Shown in pieces: positions 1-7,254 of a stretch of 20,750 nt of DNA. A model generated the notes under the pieces. That model had not been told where the DNA came from and made no database searches. It saw only the letters and a list, made by a program, of their open reading frames with translations. The stretch's first letter is position 1. Each line of letters begins with the position of its first letter. This DNA is from GCA-2861595 sp035525365. Lineage in GTDB: Bacteria > Actinomycetota > Acidimicrobiia > Acidimicrobiales > GCA-2861595. Where the stretch lies: assembly GCA_035525365.1 (NCBI GenBank), contig DATLEK010000065.1:1-20750 (forward strand). Direction: 5' to 3'. The position numbers and the translations under genes were made by a program.

Positions 1-144
1 GGCCCACAGCGTGGCCACGTCGATCCCCAGGTGCCAGACGCTGAGCGCAACAAGGACGCCGGCGAGCATGACGGAGCCGCTGAGCAGCCGGTCACGACGA
101 GGCCGTGCCCGTCCGACCACTATCCCTTCCGGTTGCGAGTACAT
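1..144 (-). CDS. PhnE-type ABC transporter permease, N-terminal fragment (runs off window)
   Basis: Read on the minus strand from an ATG at 144, the frame stays open to the window edge for 48 codons. It begins MYSQPEGIVVGRARPRRDRL and continues into a hydrophobic segment (about residues 21-41) ending in WHLGIDVATLWA. This aligns without gaps to the first 48 residues of the plus-strand permease starting at 166: I count 38 of 48 residues identical, and about 86% identity at the DNA level. It is therefore a divergently transcribed paralogue. Only its cytoplasmic start and first membrane helix are visible, so its function is borrowed from the partner. PhnE-family permeases commonly occur as two copies per transporter, though usually in tandem, not head to head. 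The start could instead be the GTG at 120, which has GGAAGGG 3 nt upstream. It could also be the remnant of an inverted duplication, not a full gene. Confidence 0.6.
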   Translation of the reverse strand, partial: MYSQPEGIVVGRARPRRDRLLSGSVMLAGVLVALSVWHLGIDVATLWA

Positions 145-145
145 C

Positions 146-164
146 GCGGGCGGATTCCGCCCGC
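146..164. promoter_or_regulatory. Perfect 9-bp palindrome between two divergent start codons
   Basis: GCGGGCGGA (146-154), a single T, then TCCGCCCGC (156-164) is a perfect inverted repeat. It fills almost all of the 21-bp gap between the outward-facing ATG at 144 (minus) and ATG at 166 (plus). It could be a shared operator, or only the centre of the inverted duplication. There is no room here for two ordinary promoters and ribosome-binding sites, so either the real starts lie further inside or transcription begins within the opposite gene. Confidence 0.5.
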
Positions 165-165
165 T

Positions 166-999
166 ATGTACTCGCAATCGGGGGGGGTGGTGGGGGGACG
201 GGCGCAGCCGCGTCGGGACCGGCTGCTCACTGGGTCCGGCGTCCTCGCCGGCGCCCTTGTCGCGCTCAGCGTCTGGCACCTGGGGATCGACGTGGGCACG
301 CTGTGGGCCGGACGCACCCGCTCGTTGCTGGGAGACGTGGCCTCGTCGACCTTCCCGCCCCGCTTGGGCGGCGCCGCGTTGGGTGAGCTGGCCAGGCTCA
401 GCCTGGAGACGCTGGCCATGGCCGTCATTGCTACCGTCCTGGCCAGCGCCGGAGCCGTCGTGGTCGCCTTCGTGGCCGCCGGCGCCGGCGTCCGGGCCGG
501 CGCCGCATCACCAGCCGCCCGCACCACGTCGCTTGCCGCCCGCGCCGTCCTCCTCGCCTGCCGGGCCATTCCGCCGCCGGTGTGGGCGCTGCTCTTCCTC
601 TTCGTGCTCTTCCCCGGCCCGCTCCCCGGCGCGCTGGCGCTGGCCGTCTACAACTTCGGCATCCTCGGCCGCCTGATGGCCGAGGTGGTCGAGAACCTCG
701 ACCCCCGCCCTGTCCGGGCGTTGACGGCCCAGGGCGCCGGCCCGGCCCACGCCTTTCTCTACGGAGCGCTGCCCGTCGCTCTTCCCCGCTTCGCCGCCTA
801 CGGCCTGTACCGGTGGGAGGTCACGATCAGGGAGACGGTGGTGGTGGGGCTGGTCGGCGCCGGGGGGCTCGGCCGCCTACTTCAGACCCAGCTGGCCAGC
901 TTCGACTACCGATCTGTGGTGGTCACCCTCGCCGCCCTGGTGCTGCTCACCTTCGTGGTCGACCTGGCCGGCGCCTCACTCCGTCGGGCCCTCCGCTAA
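166..999 (+). CDS. phnE: PhnE-type ABC transporter permease
   Basis: This is a 277-residue integral membrane permease of the phosphonate/phosphate-type ABC importers; it would form the transmembrane channel with an ATPase (PhnC-like) and a binding protein (PhnD-like), neither of which is in the window. A hydrophobic helix lies at about residues 20-41. The sequence FPPRLG...LETLAMAVIATVLA follows, typical of the family. The C-terminal half carries the EAA-like coupling region (RALTAQGAGPAHAFLYGALP), then RWEVTIRETVVVGLVGAGGLG and FDYRSVVVTLAALVLL, which are close to PhnE. The frame stays open upstream to an ATG at 31, but 166 is preferred because homology to the divergent copy begins exactly there and upstream codons are the reverse complement of that copy's start. 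A GTG at 187 is also possible. No clean ribosome-binding site is visible. The substrate cannot be told from sequence. The symbol denotes the family only. Confidence 0.8.
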   Translation: MYSQSGGVVGGRAQPRRDRLLTGSGVLAGALVALSVWHLGIDVGTLWAGRTRSLLGDVASSTFPPRLGGAALGELARLSLETLAMAVIATVLASAGAVVVAFVAAGAGVRAGAASPAARTTSLAARAVLLACRAIPPPVWALLFLFVLFPGPLPGALALAVYNFGILGRLMAEVVENLDPRPVRALTAQGAGPAHAFLYGALPVALPRFAAYGLYRWEVTIRETVVVGLVGAGGLGRLLQTQLASFDYRSVVVTLAALVLLTFVVDLAGASLRRALR

Positions 1000-1016
1000 G
1001 AGCAGCCCCTCTTCGC

Positions 1017-1676
1017 TCAGGAGGCGACGACGTAGAGCTGACCGGCGAGAGCCGGCCCGAGGGCGATGGTGTCCTCGCCCAGTTCCAGCGTGAGGGTGCC
1101 GTCAGGCGCTTTCTCCCGAACGATGGCCGCGGTGCCGGGGACGAAGCCGTGCACGCTCAGGTAGGTGAGCGCCTCGGTGTCGATCTCGACCTGCTCGGTG
1201 ACCCGCTCCAGGCGTACGTGGTCACCGGGGCCGAACGAGGCCAACGCCACCAGGTCCATTACCGGCCCGTTGCTGCCGGGGATGGGGTTGCCGTGCGGGC
1301 AGGTGGCGGGATTGTCGAGCAGCACCACCAGGCGCTCCTCCACCTCGTCGGAGATGACGTGCTCCCAGCGGCACGCCTCCATGTGGGCCTTGTGCCACGG
1401 TAGGCCGATCACATCCGTGAGCAGTCTCTCGGCCAGGCGGTGCTTGCGCACGACGCTCTCGGCCCTGGTCCGGCCCTTGGAGGTGAGGCTCACGGCACGG
1501 TCCTCGACAGCCACGTAGCCCTCGCCCTTCAGGCGACGGATCATCTCCGACACCGAGGGGGCCGAATGGCCCAGGCGTTCGGCGAGGCGGGCCTGGATGA
1601 CCAGGGTGCCCTCCTCCTCCAGCTCGTGAATCGCCTCCAGGTACTCCTCTAGGGGAGGGTGGAATCCGTCGGACAC
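1017..1676 (-). CDS. DtxR/IdeR-family metal-dependent transcriptional regulator
   Basis: This is a 219-residue metal-sensing repressor expected to bind DNA when loaded with Fe2+ or Mn2+. The N-terminal winged helix (about residues 6-70: EEYLEAIHELEEEG, RLGHSAPSVSEMIRRL) is followed by the dimerisation and metal domain (RKHRLAERLLTDVIG, then HMEACRWEHVISDEVEERL) and a C-terminal SH3/FeoA-like domain (about 140-216). H79, E83, H98, C102, E105 and H106 sit at the same positions as the DtxR ligands. The DtxR Met10 position is Glu here (E11), a mix of DtxR and MntR features. The GTG start at 1676 is 4 nt after the typA stop, suggesting translational coupling; it matches where family homology begins. 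The frame is open upstream to 1751 inside typA. The C-terminus faces the permease gene 17 bp away. Metal specificity is uncertain. Confidence 0.88.
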   Translation of the reverse strand: MSDGFHPPLEEYLEAIHELEEEGTLVIQARLAERLGHSAPSVSEMIRRLKGEGYVAVEDRAVSLTSKGRTRAESVVRKHRLAERLLTDVIGLPWHKAHMEACRWEHVISDEVEERLVVLLDNPATCPHGNPIPGSNGPVMDLVALASFGPGDHVRLERVTEQVEIDTEALTYLSVHGFVPGTAAIVREKAPDGTLTLELGEDTIALGPALAGQLYVVAS

Positions 1677-1680
1677 GAGT

Positions 1681-3543
1681 TCAGCGTACCGAGGAACCGG
1701 CCTCCTGGTCACGGAGGCGGGCCCGCTTGTCCCGGCTGGCCCGCCTCCCACGCTCGGTCTGGTCGAGGACGACCTTGCGCAGGCGGACCGACGTGGGTGT
1801 CACCTCGGCACATTCCTCGTCGGTGAGGAACTCCAGAGCCTGCTCGAGTGACAGCTGGCGATGGGGGGCGAGGCGCTCCAGCACCTCGGCGCTCGACGCC
1901 CGGTGGTTGGTGAGCTGCTTCTCCTTGGTTGGGTTGACGTCCATGTCCTCGGTGCGGGCGTTCTCGCCCACGATCATCCCCTCGTAGACCTCCACGCCGG
2001 GGCCGACGAACAGCGAGCCACGGTCCTGGAGGCTGGCCAGGGCGTAGCCCGTGGTGGGGGCGCGACGGTCGGCCACCAGCGATCCGCTGGCCCGCGTCCG
2101 GATCGTGCCGTGCCACGGCTCGAAGGCCTCGAAAACGTGGTGCAGAAGGCCGGTGCCCCTTGTCTCGGTGAGGAACTCGGTGCGGAACCCGATGAGGCCG
2201 CGGGCGGGCACCAGGTACTCCATGCGGACCCAACCGCTGCCGTGGTTGCCCATGTGCTCCATGCGGCCCTTCCGTAGGGCCAGCAGCTGGGTGACGGTCC
2301 CGACGAACTCGTCGGGGATGTCGACCGACACCCGCTCCACCGGCTCGTGGACCTTGCCGTCCACGACGCGGGTGATCACCTGGGGCTTGCCCACGGTGAG
2401 CTCGAAGCCCTCCCGGCGCATGATCTCCACCAGCACGGCCAGCTGCAACTCGCCGCGGCCCTGGACCTCCCAGGTGTCGGGGCGCTCGGTGGGCAGCACG
2501 GCCAGCGACACGTTGCCCACCAGCTCATTGTCCAGGCGGGTCTTGATCTGGCGGGCGGTGAGCTTGGAGCCCTCCTGGCCGGCGAGCGGCGAGGTGTTGA
2601 CGCCGATGGTCATGCCCAGGCTCGGCTCGTCCACGTGGATGATGGGCAGGGGTCTGGGGTCGTCCGGATCCGACAGCGTTTCACCGATGGTCACCTCGGG
2701 CAGGCCGGCCACGGCGATGATGTCGCCGGGCCCCGCCTCGTCGGCCGACACCCGCTCCAGTGCCTCGGCCACGTACAGCTCGGTGATCTTGACCCGCTCG
2801 ACGGTGCCGTCGGCCCGGCACCACGCCACCGGCTGTCCCTTGGCGATGGTCCCCTGCTGGATGCGGCACAGGGCGAGGCGCCCCACGTAGGGGGAGGCGT
2901 CGAGGTTGGTGACCAGGGCCTGAAGTGGATGGTCCTCCTCGTACACCGGCGCCGGCACATGCTCGAGGAGAAGGTCGAGCAGCGGCGCCAGGTCGGGCGC
3001 CAGGTCCTTCGGGTCCAGGGATGCCTGGCCGGCCCGGGCGTTGCAGTACACGATGGGAAACTCGATCTGGTGATCGTGGGCTCCGAGGTCCATGAACAGC
3101 TGGTACACCTCGTCGAGGACCTCGGCGATGCGGGCGTCGGGGCGGTCGACCTTGTTGACCACCAGCACGACGGGAAGCTTGGCCGCCAGGGCCTTGCGCA
3201 GCACGAAGCGGGTCTGGGGCAGCGGCCCCTCGCTGGCGTCGACCAGCAGGAGGACGCCGTCCACCATCGTGAGCCCCCGCTCGACCTCGCCACCGAAGTC
3301 GGCGTGGCCGGGCGTGTCGATGATGTTGATCTTCACGTCCTTGTAACGCACCGACGTGTTCTTGGCCAGGATGGTGATGCCCTTCTCCCGCTCCAGGTCC
3401 ATGGAGTCCATGACCCGCACGTTGACATCCTGGTTGGTGCGAAAGGCGCCGGACTGCCACAGCATGGCGTCGACCAGGGTGGTCTTGCCATGGTCGACGT
3501 GGGCGACAATGGCGACGTTACGGATGTCGGCGCGCGTGGGCAT
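1681..3543 (-). CDS. typA: Ribosome-associated translational GTPase TypA/BipA
   Basis: This is a 620-residue, full-length TypA/BipA, an EF-G-like GTPase that binds the 70S ribosome and affects ribosome assembly and stress translation. Visible motifs are the P-loop HVDHGKTT (about residues 15-22), the switch I region REKGITI (52-58), DTPGH (76-80) and NKVD (130-133). These are followed by the beta-barrel, EF-G-like domains and the TypA-specific C-terminal part (MRMEYLVPARGLIGFRTEFL, then GTGLLHHVFEAFEPW). The ATG at 3543 has GGAG 11 nt upstream, a rather long spacing. The DtxR-family gene follows 4 nt after the stop, so the two are probably co-transcribed. The GAF-ANTAR gene lies upstream on the same strand with a hairpin between. 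Identity is secure. Confidence 0.96.
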   Translation of the reverse strand: MPTRADIRNVAIVAHVDHGKTTLVDAMLWQSGAFRTNQDVNVRVMDSMDLEREKGITILAKNTSVRYKDVKINIIDTPGHADFGGEVERGLTMVDGVLLLVDASEGPLPQTRFVLRKALAAKLPVVLVVNKVDRPDARIAEVLDEVYQLFMDLGAHDHQIEFPIVYCNARAGQASLDPKDLAPDLAPLLDLLLEHVPAPVYEEDHPLQALVTNLDASPYVGRLALCRIQQGTIAKGQPVAWCRADGTVERVKITELYVAEALERVSADEAGPGDIIAVAGLPEVTIGETLSDPDDPRPLPIIHVDEPSLGMTIGVNTSPLAGQEGSKLTARQIKTRLDNELVGNVSLAVLPTERPDTWEVQGRGELQLAVLVEIMRREGFELTVGKPQVITRVVDGKVHEPVERVSVDIPDEFVGTVTQLLALRKGRMEHMGNHGSGWVRMEYLVPARGLIGFRTEFLTETRGTGLLHHVFEAFEPWHGTIRTRASGSLVADRRAPTTGYALASLQDRGSLFVGPGVEVYEGMIVGENARTEDMDVNPTKEKQLTNHRASSAEVLERLAPHRQLSLEQALEFLTDEECAEVTPTSVRLRKVVLDQTERGRRASRDKRARLRDQEAGSSVR

Positions 3544-3599
3544 CGGGAATGCAACTCCGGAGGTGGGCGGGGGCGCGCCTACGGTGGCGGCACCGCTCC

Positions 3600-3605
3600 A
3601 GTGTA
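3600..3605 (-). promoter_or_regulatory. Possible -10 box upstream of typA
   Basis: On the minus strand TACACT (TANNNT form) lies about 56 nt before the typA ATG. A short inverted repeat, AGCCCA-TTA-TGGGCT (3605-3619), abuts it on the upstream side. No convincing -35 is visible. The predicted leader would carry the GGAG at 3555-3558. Confidence 0.3.
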
Positions 3606-3620
3606 GCCCATTATGGGCTC

Positions 3621-3640
3621 GAGCCCGCCGTAGGCGGCTC
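3621..3640 (-). terminator. GC-rich hairpin at the end of the GAF-ANTAR gene
   Basis: The arms GAGCCCGCC (3621-3629) and GGCGGCTC (3633-3640) pair with one bulged base and a 3-nt loop. The stem overlaps the stop codon of the GAF-ANTAR gene. There is no T-tract, so termination is a guess from position. Confidence 0.35.
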
Positions 3641-4373
3641 AGCCGGGGCTGTCTGAGCTCTGCGTGGTGGGCCGGCGTTGCTCCGCTCGGCGCACCAGCT
3701 CCGCGGCCACGTCACGGAGCTTGACGTTCTCCCGCTGAGAAGCCCGCACGAGTATCTGGAACGCCTCGTCGGCCGTGCGTCCCTGGGCCATGAGGATTCC
3801 CTTGGCCTGCTCGATGACGGCACGGGACTTCATGGCCTCATTGAGGTCCTGGCTCAGTTGGTGGGCGTCCCAGTACGCCTGGGCGTTGGCCAGCACGATG
3901 CCCGCCTGGCTGGCGAACTGCATGCCGATCACTTCGTCCTCGTCGGAAAATGCCCCCTCCATCCGGGAGTAGAGGTTCAGGGCCCCGACACCCTCGTGAT
4001 TGGCCACCAACGGGAGCGACAGCGTGCTCTTCACCCCACGCGCCGCAGCGGCCTCACTGAACGCCGGCCAGCTGGTGTCCTTTTCAGTCGAGTCGATGCG
4101 GTAGATGGTCTGGTTGCGGAAGGCGTCCAGGCAGGGGCCGACCCCGGTTTCATACTGGGTCGCGTCCAACTCCGGGGACGCTTCATCGGTGAAGACTCCC
4201 GTTCGGGGCCTGCCCTCCACGAGCATGGTGATGCCGGCGAAATCGGCTCCGGGCACCGCCTGCTGCGACAGTTCGGCGACACGGGTCAAGGTCTCGGCGA
4301 GGGTGCCGTCGCCGACGAAGAAGCGGGACAGAGCGGCGACGCTCTGCGCCAGGTGATCCGGTTGGTTGGGCAC
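3639..4373 (-). CDS. GAF-ANTAR domain regulator (putative RNA-binding antiterminator)
   Basis: The 244-residue protein has a GAF sensor domain (about 21-165; FAGITMLVEGR, TGVGPCLDAFRNQ, STLSLPLVANHEGVGALNLYS) and a C-terminal ANTAR domain (about 173-229; MKSRAVIEQAKGILMAQG, then DEAFQILVRASQRENVKLRDVA). ANTAR domains bind paired hairpins in nascent RNA and prevent termination; the GAF ligand cannot be deduced. I chose the GTG at 4373 because GGAG sits 7 nt upstream (4381-4384) and homology starts soon after. The frame is open to another GTG at 4448, which has no obvious ribosome-binding site and would add 25 residues. The gene is divergent from polA. In mycobacteria an ANTAR-domain response regulator also lies near polA, but that protein has a receiver domain, not GAF, so this is loose context, not orthology. 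Confidence 0.9.
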   Translation of the reverse strand: MPNQPDHLAQSVAALSRFFVGDGTLAETLTRVAELSQQAVPGADFAGITMLVEGRPRTGVFTDEASPELDATQYETGVGPCLDAFRNQTIYRIDSTEKDTSWPAFSEAAAARGVKSTLSLPLVANHEGVGALNLYSRMEGAFSDEDEVIGMQFASQAGIVLANAQAYWDAHQLSQDLNEAMKSRAVIEQAKGILMAQGRTADEAFQILVRASQRENVKLRDVAAELVRRAEQRRPTTQSSDSPG

Positions 4374-4380
4374 GTGATGG

Positions 4381-4384
4381 CTCC
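4381..4384 (-). promoter_or_regulatory. Ribosome-binding site that decides the GAF-ANTAR start
   Basis: GGAG on the minus strand lies 7 nt before the GTG at 4373. The competing GTG at 4448 has no comparable site. Confidence 0.5.
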
Positions 4385-4484
4385 GTCGACTTGGGGAGCC
4401 GTTCACGTCCCACAAGGGCTGAAGAACCGGACTGGACTCGTCGACCACGTTACCAGCGATATTGCAGGGCCTCGCCCGATGCCG

Positions 4485-4506
4485 GTCAGTCAGAGACCCG
4501 TAGCAT
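4485..4506 (+). promoter_or_regulatory. Putative polA promoter with damage-promoter-like upstream element
   Basis: TAGCAT (4501-4506) is a TANNNT -10 box ending 9 nt before the polA ATG, so the transcript would be leaderless or nearly so. GTCAGT (4485-4490) matches the core of the RecA-NDp/PafBC promoter element (TTGTCAGTG, 8 nt, TANNNT), but the spacing here is 9 nt and the flanking bases differ. No canonical -35 is seen. Confidence 0.4.
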
Positions 4507-4515
4507 CAAAGAGGA

Positions 4516-7206
4516 ATGGCCAAGATCCTCCTACTGGACGGCAACAGCCTGGCGTACAGGGCCTTCTTCGCCCTTCCCACCGACATGGCCACCGCGTCAG
4601 GCCAGGTGACCAATGCCGTCTTCGGCTTCACCTCGATGCTCGTGAACCTCCTCAAGGACCACAAGCCCGACGGCATAGCCGTGGCCTTCGACCGGCCGGA
4701 GCCCACCTTCCGCCACGCCATCGTCGACGATTACAAGGCGGGTCGAAGCGAGGCACCGGACATCCTCCGCCAGCAACTGGGCCTCGTCCGCCAGGTGGTC
4801 GAGGTCCTCAAGATCCCTCTGCTCGAGGTCCCGGGCTACGAAGCCGACGACATCGTCGCCACCCTCGCCACCCAGGCGCGTGACCGGGGCGACGACGTGA
4901 TCATCGTCACCGGTGACCGCGACGAGTACCAGCTCGTCGAGGACCCCCACGTCCGGGTGCTCTACAACCGGCGGGGCGTCAGCGACTACGTCCTGTACGA
5001 CGAGGCCGGCATCCGGGCCCGCACCGGGGTGAGCCCGGTCGACTACCCGCAGTACGCCGCGATGCGGGGGGACCCCTCGGACAACCTGCCCGGAGTTCCC
5101 GGCGTGGGGGAGAAGACGGCGGCCAAGCTCATCAACGACTACGGCGACCTCGACGGGGTGTTCGCCAACCTGGGGAAGCTGAGCCCGAAGCTCCGGGAGA
5201 ACCTTGCCGCCCATGAGGCCCAGGTGCGGAAGAACGCGCAGGCGACACCGCTAATCCGGGACATGCCCATCGAGTGCGACGTGGCCGAGCTGAAGATGGG
5301 CGGCTGGGACATCGACGAAGTGCGCACCCTGTTCAACTTCCTCGAGTTCCGCACCCTGTGGGACCGGCTGCTCGAAGCCACCGGGACCGTCACCGAGGCC
5401 GGCCGCGGGGTGGGTGAGGGCGGCGCGGCCCAGCCATTCGAGGTGGACGTGCGGCGTGTCGGCTCCGGGGACGAGGCCGTTGCCGTCGTCGACGCGCTGG
5501 TCACGTGTGGAGGCGCCGTCTCCGCCGCGGTCGCCTGGACCGGCCCGGAGGCCGCATCCGACCTCGCCGGGCTGGCCCTCACCGCCGGCGACGATGTCTC
5601 CTTCTGGCTGGGCGCAAGCCTCTTCGACGACGCCGCCGTGGTCACCGCCCTGAACCGGTTGTTCGCCGCCGATGGGCCTCCTCTGCAGGCCCATCGGGCC
5701 AAGGAGCTGATGCGGGGCCTGGACCGCCACGGGATCGAGGTGCGCAACCTCGACCTGGACACCGCCCTGGCCGCCTATCTGGTGGACCCCGCCGAGTCGG
5801 CCTATCTGCTCGAGGAGCTGTGTGCCCGCTACGCCCAGCTGGAACTACGTGCCCCCGACGCCCCTCCGCCGGGCCAACTCGACCTGGACGGATCGGCACC
5901 GGACATCGCCGCCGAGACAGCCCGGCGCGCCGCTGCCGTCGCCCGGTTGGCGCCGCCGTTGTTTGTGGCCCTCGAGGCGAGAGGGCTGCGCCCGCTCTAC
6001 GACGACATCGAGCGCCCGCTGGTCCCGGTGCTGGCCCGCATGGAGACGGTCGGCGTGCGGGTCGACGAGGCTTACCTCCGGGACCTCGTCCAGGGGCTCA
6101 CTGACGAGGTCCACCAGCTCGACCGGGAGGTCCAGGAGCTGGCCGGGCACCCTTTCCTAGTCAACTCCACCAAGCAATTGCGGGCCGTGCTGTTCGACGA
6201 GCTCGGCCTCCAGCCACAGAAAAAGACGAAGACCGGTTTTTCGACCGATGCCTCATCGCTGGAGAAGCTGAAGGGTCAGCACCCGATCGTCGACAAGCTC
6301 CTGCGCTATCGGGAGGTGGAGAAGCTGCGCTCCACCTACGGGCTGAGCCTGCTGGCCGAGATCTCGGCTGACGGCCGCATCCACGCCACCTTCCAGCAGA
6401 CGGTGGCCCGCACCGGCCGGCTCTCCTCCGACCGGCCCAACCTGCACAACATCCCCATCCGGACAGAGGAGGGGCGGCGTTTCCGCCGGGCCTTCATTCC
6501 CGAGGAGGGATGGCAGCTCCTCGTCGCCGACTACAACCAGATCGAGCTTCGGGTCATCGCCCATCTCGCCGAGGACCCCGGCCTGGTGGAGGCCTTTGCC
6601 ACCGGCACCGACATCCACAACGTCACCGCCGCGAGGGTCTTCGGCGTCGATGTCACCGACGTCACCCGGGCGCAGCGTTCGAAGGCGAAGATGGTCTCGT
6701 ACGGACTGGCCTACGGCATGGAGTCCTTCGGCCTGGCCCAGCGGCTGGGCATCCCGGTGGAGGAGGCGTCGCAGATCCTCGGCGCCTACTTCGAGGCGTT
6801 CCCGAGCGTGCGGGCCTACATGGAGCGGACCGTGGCCGAGGCCCGCCAGCGCGGCTACACCGAGACCCTGTTCGGCCGCCGGCGAATGATCCCCGAGCTG
6901 TCGTCGTCGAACTTTCGTATTCGTCAGGCCGGTGAGCGCCAGGCCATGAACGCCGGCATCCAGGGACTGGCGGCCGACATCTTCAAGGTCTCCCTGGTGC
7001 GCCTCGACCGGGCTCTCGAAGGCGAGGGGCTCAGCAGCCGCCTGGTGCTCCAGGTGCACGACGAGGTGATCCTGGAGGTCCCCCCGGAAGAGCACGACAG
7101 AGCGGCAGAGGTGACATTGGAGGCCATGCGATTCGCCTGCGAGCTGCGCGTTCCTCTCGAGGTGAACCTCTCGTGGGGAGCGACCTGGGCCGACGCCAAG
7201 AGCTGA
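4516..7206 (+). CDS. polA: DNA polymerase I (5' nuclease plus polymerase; proofreading domain degenerate)
   Basis: This 896-residue enzyme fills gaps in excision repair and removes Okazaki primers. The 5' nuclease domain covers about 1-300 (MAKILLLDGNSLAYRAFFAL, GYEADDIVATLA, GDPSDNLPGVPGVGEKTA). The central domain (about 305-480) lacks the DxE and other acidic residues of a working 3'-5' exonuclease. The polymerase domain fills the rest: motif A DYNQIELR at D672 (Asn where Ser is usual), motif B R721, K725, Y729, Y733-G734, and motif C H848-D849-E850. All map to E. coli R754, K758, F762, Y766, H881 and D882 with a constant offset of 33. Tyr at the F762 position is known from mycobacterial Pol I and is associated with weak dideoxynucleotide discrimination. 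The start is supported by the conserved N-terminus; AGAGGA lies directly against the ATG. rpsA follows after 48 bp. Confidence 0.97.
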   Translation: MAKILLLDGNSLAYRAFFALPTDMATASGQVTNAVFGFTSMLVNLLKDHKPDGIAVAFDRPEPTFRHAIVDDYKAGRSEAPDILRQQLGLVRQVVEVLKIPLLEVPGYEADDIVATLATQARDRGDDVIIVTGDRDEYQLVEDPHVRVLYNRRGVSDYVLYDEAGIRARTGVSPVDYPQYAAMRGDPSDNLPGVPGVGEKTAAKLINDYGDLDGVFANLGKLSPKLRENLAAHEAQVRKNAQATPLIRDMPIECDVAELKMGGWDIDEVRTLFNFLEFRTLWDRLLEATGTVTEAGRGVGEGGAAQPFEVDVRRVGSGDEAVAVVDALVTCGGAVSAAVAWTGPEAASDLAGLALTAGDDVSFWLGASLFDDAAVVTALNRLFAADGPPLQAHRAKELMRGLDRHGIEVRNLDLDTALAAYLVDPAESAYLLEELCARYAQLELRAPDAPPPGQLDLDGSAPDIAAETARRAAAVARLAPPLFVALEARGLRPLYDDIERPLVPVLARMETVGVRVDEAYLRDLVQGLTDEVHQLDREVQELAGHPFLVNSTKQLRAVLFDELGLQPQKKTKTGFSTDASSLEKLKGQHPIVDKLLRYREVEKLRSTYGLSLLAEISADGRIHATFQQTVARTGRLSSDRPNLHNIPIRTEEGRRFRRAFIPEEGWQLLVADYNQIELRVIAHLAEDPGLVEAFATGTDIHNVTAARVFGVDVTDVTRAQRSKAKMVSYGLAYGMESFGLAQRLGIPVEEASQILGAYFEAFPSVRAYMERTVAEARQRGYTETLFGRRRMIPELSSSNFRIRQAGERQAMNAGIQGLAADIFKVSLVRLDRALEGEGLSSRLVLQVHDEVILEVPPEEHDRAAEVTLEAMRFACELRVPLEVNLSWGATWADAKS

Positions 7207-7210
7207 GTAG

Positions 7211-7216
7211 TACGCT
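7211..7216 (+). promoter_or_regulatory. Possible rpsA -10 box
   Basis: TACGCT lies 38 nt before the rpsA ATG in the polA-rpsA gap. A purine-rich GGAAAGAGAG (7234-7243, 11 nt before the ATG) could serve as the ribosome-binding site of the resulting leader. No -35 is recognisable, and read-through from polA is equally possible. Confidence 0.3.
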
Positions 7217-7254
7217 CGTCGGTGCCCCTGTCCGGAAAGAGAGCTACCTAGCGC

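Larger units (their letters stand above)
1..309. repeat. Imperfect inverted duplication carrying both permease gene starts
   Basis: Positions 1-144 read in reverse complement align without gaps to 166-309 with 20 mismatches in 144 by my count (about 86% identity). The symmetry centre is at 155. Around the centre, 133-177 is palindromic apart from one mismatched pair (145/165). By my count, 10 of the 20 differences fall at third codon positions, 7 at second and 3 at first. The left arm may continue beyond the window. Confidence 0.85.

Noticed and set aside
31..165. Extended N-terminus of the plus-strand permease from an ATG at 31
   Set aside because: These codons are the reverse complement of the divergent paralogue's start, and the encoded peptide has no permease character.
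582..1403. 273-codon plus-strand frame crossing from the permease into the DtxR region
   Set aside because: It runs in a different frame through one gene and antisense through another, with no family similarity.
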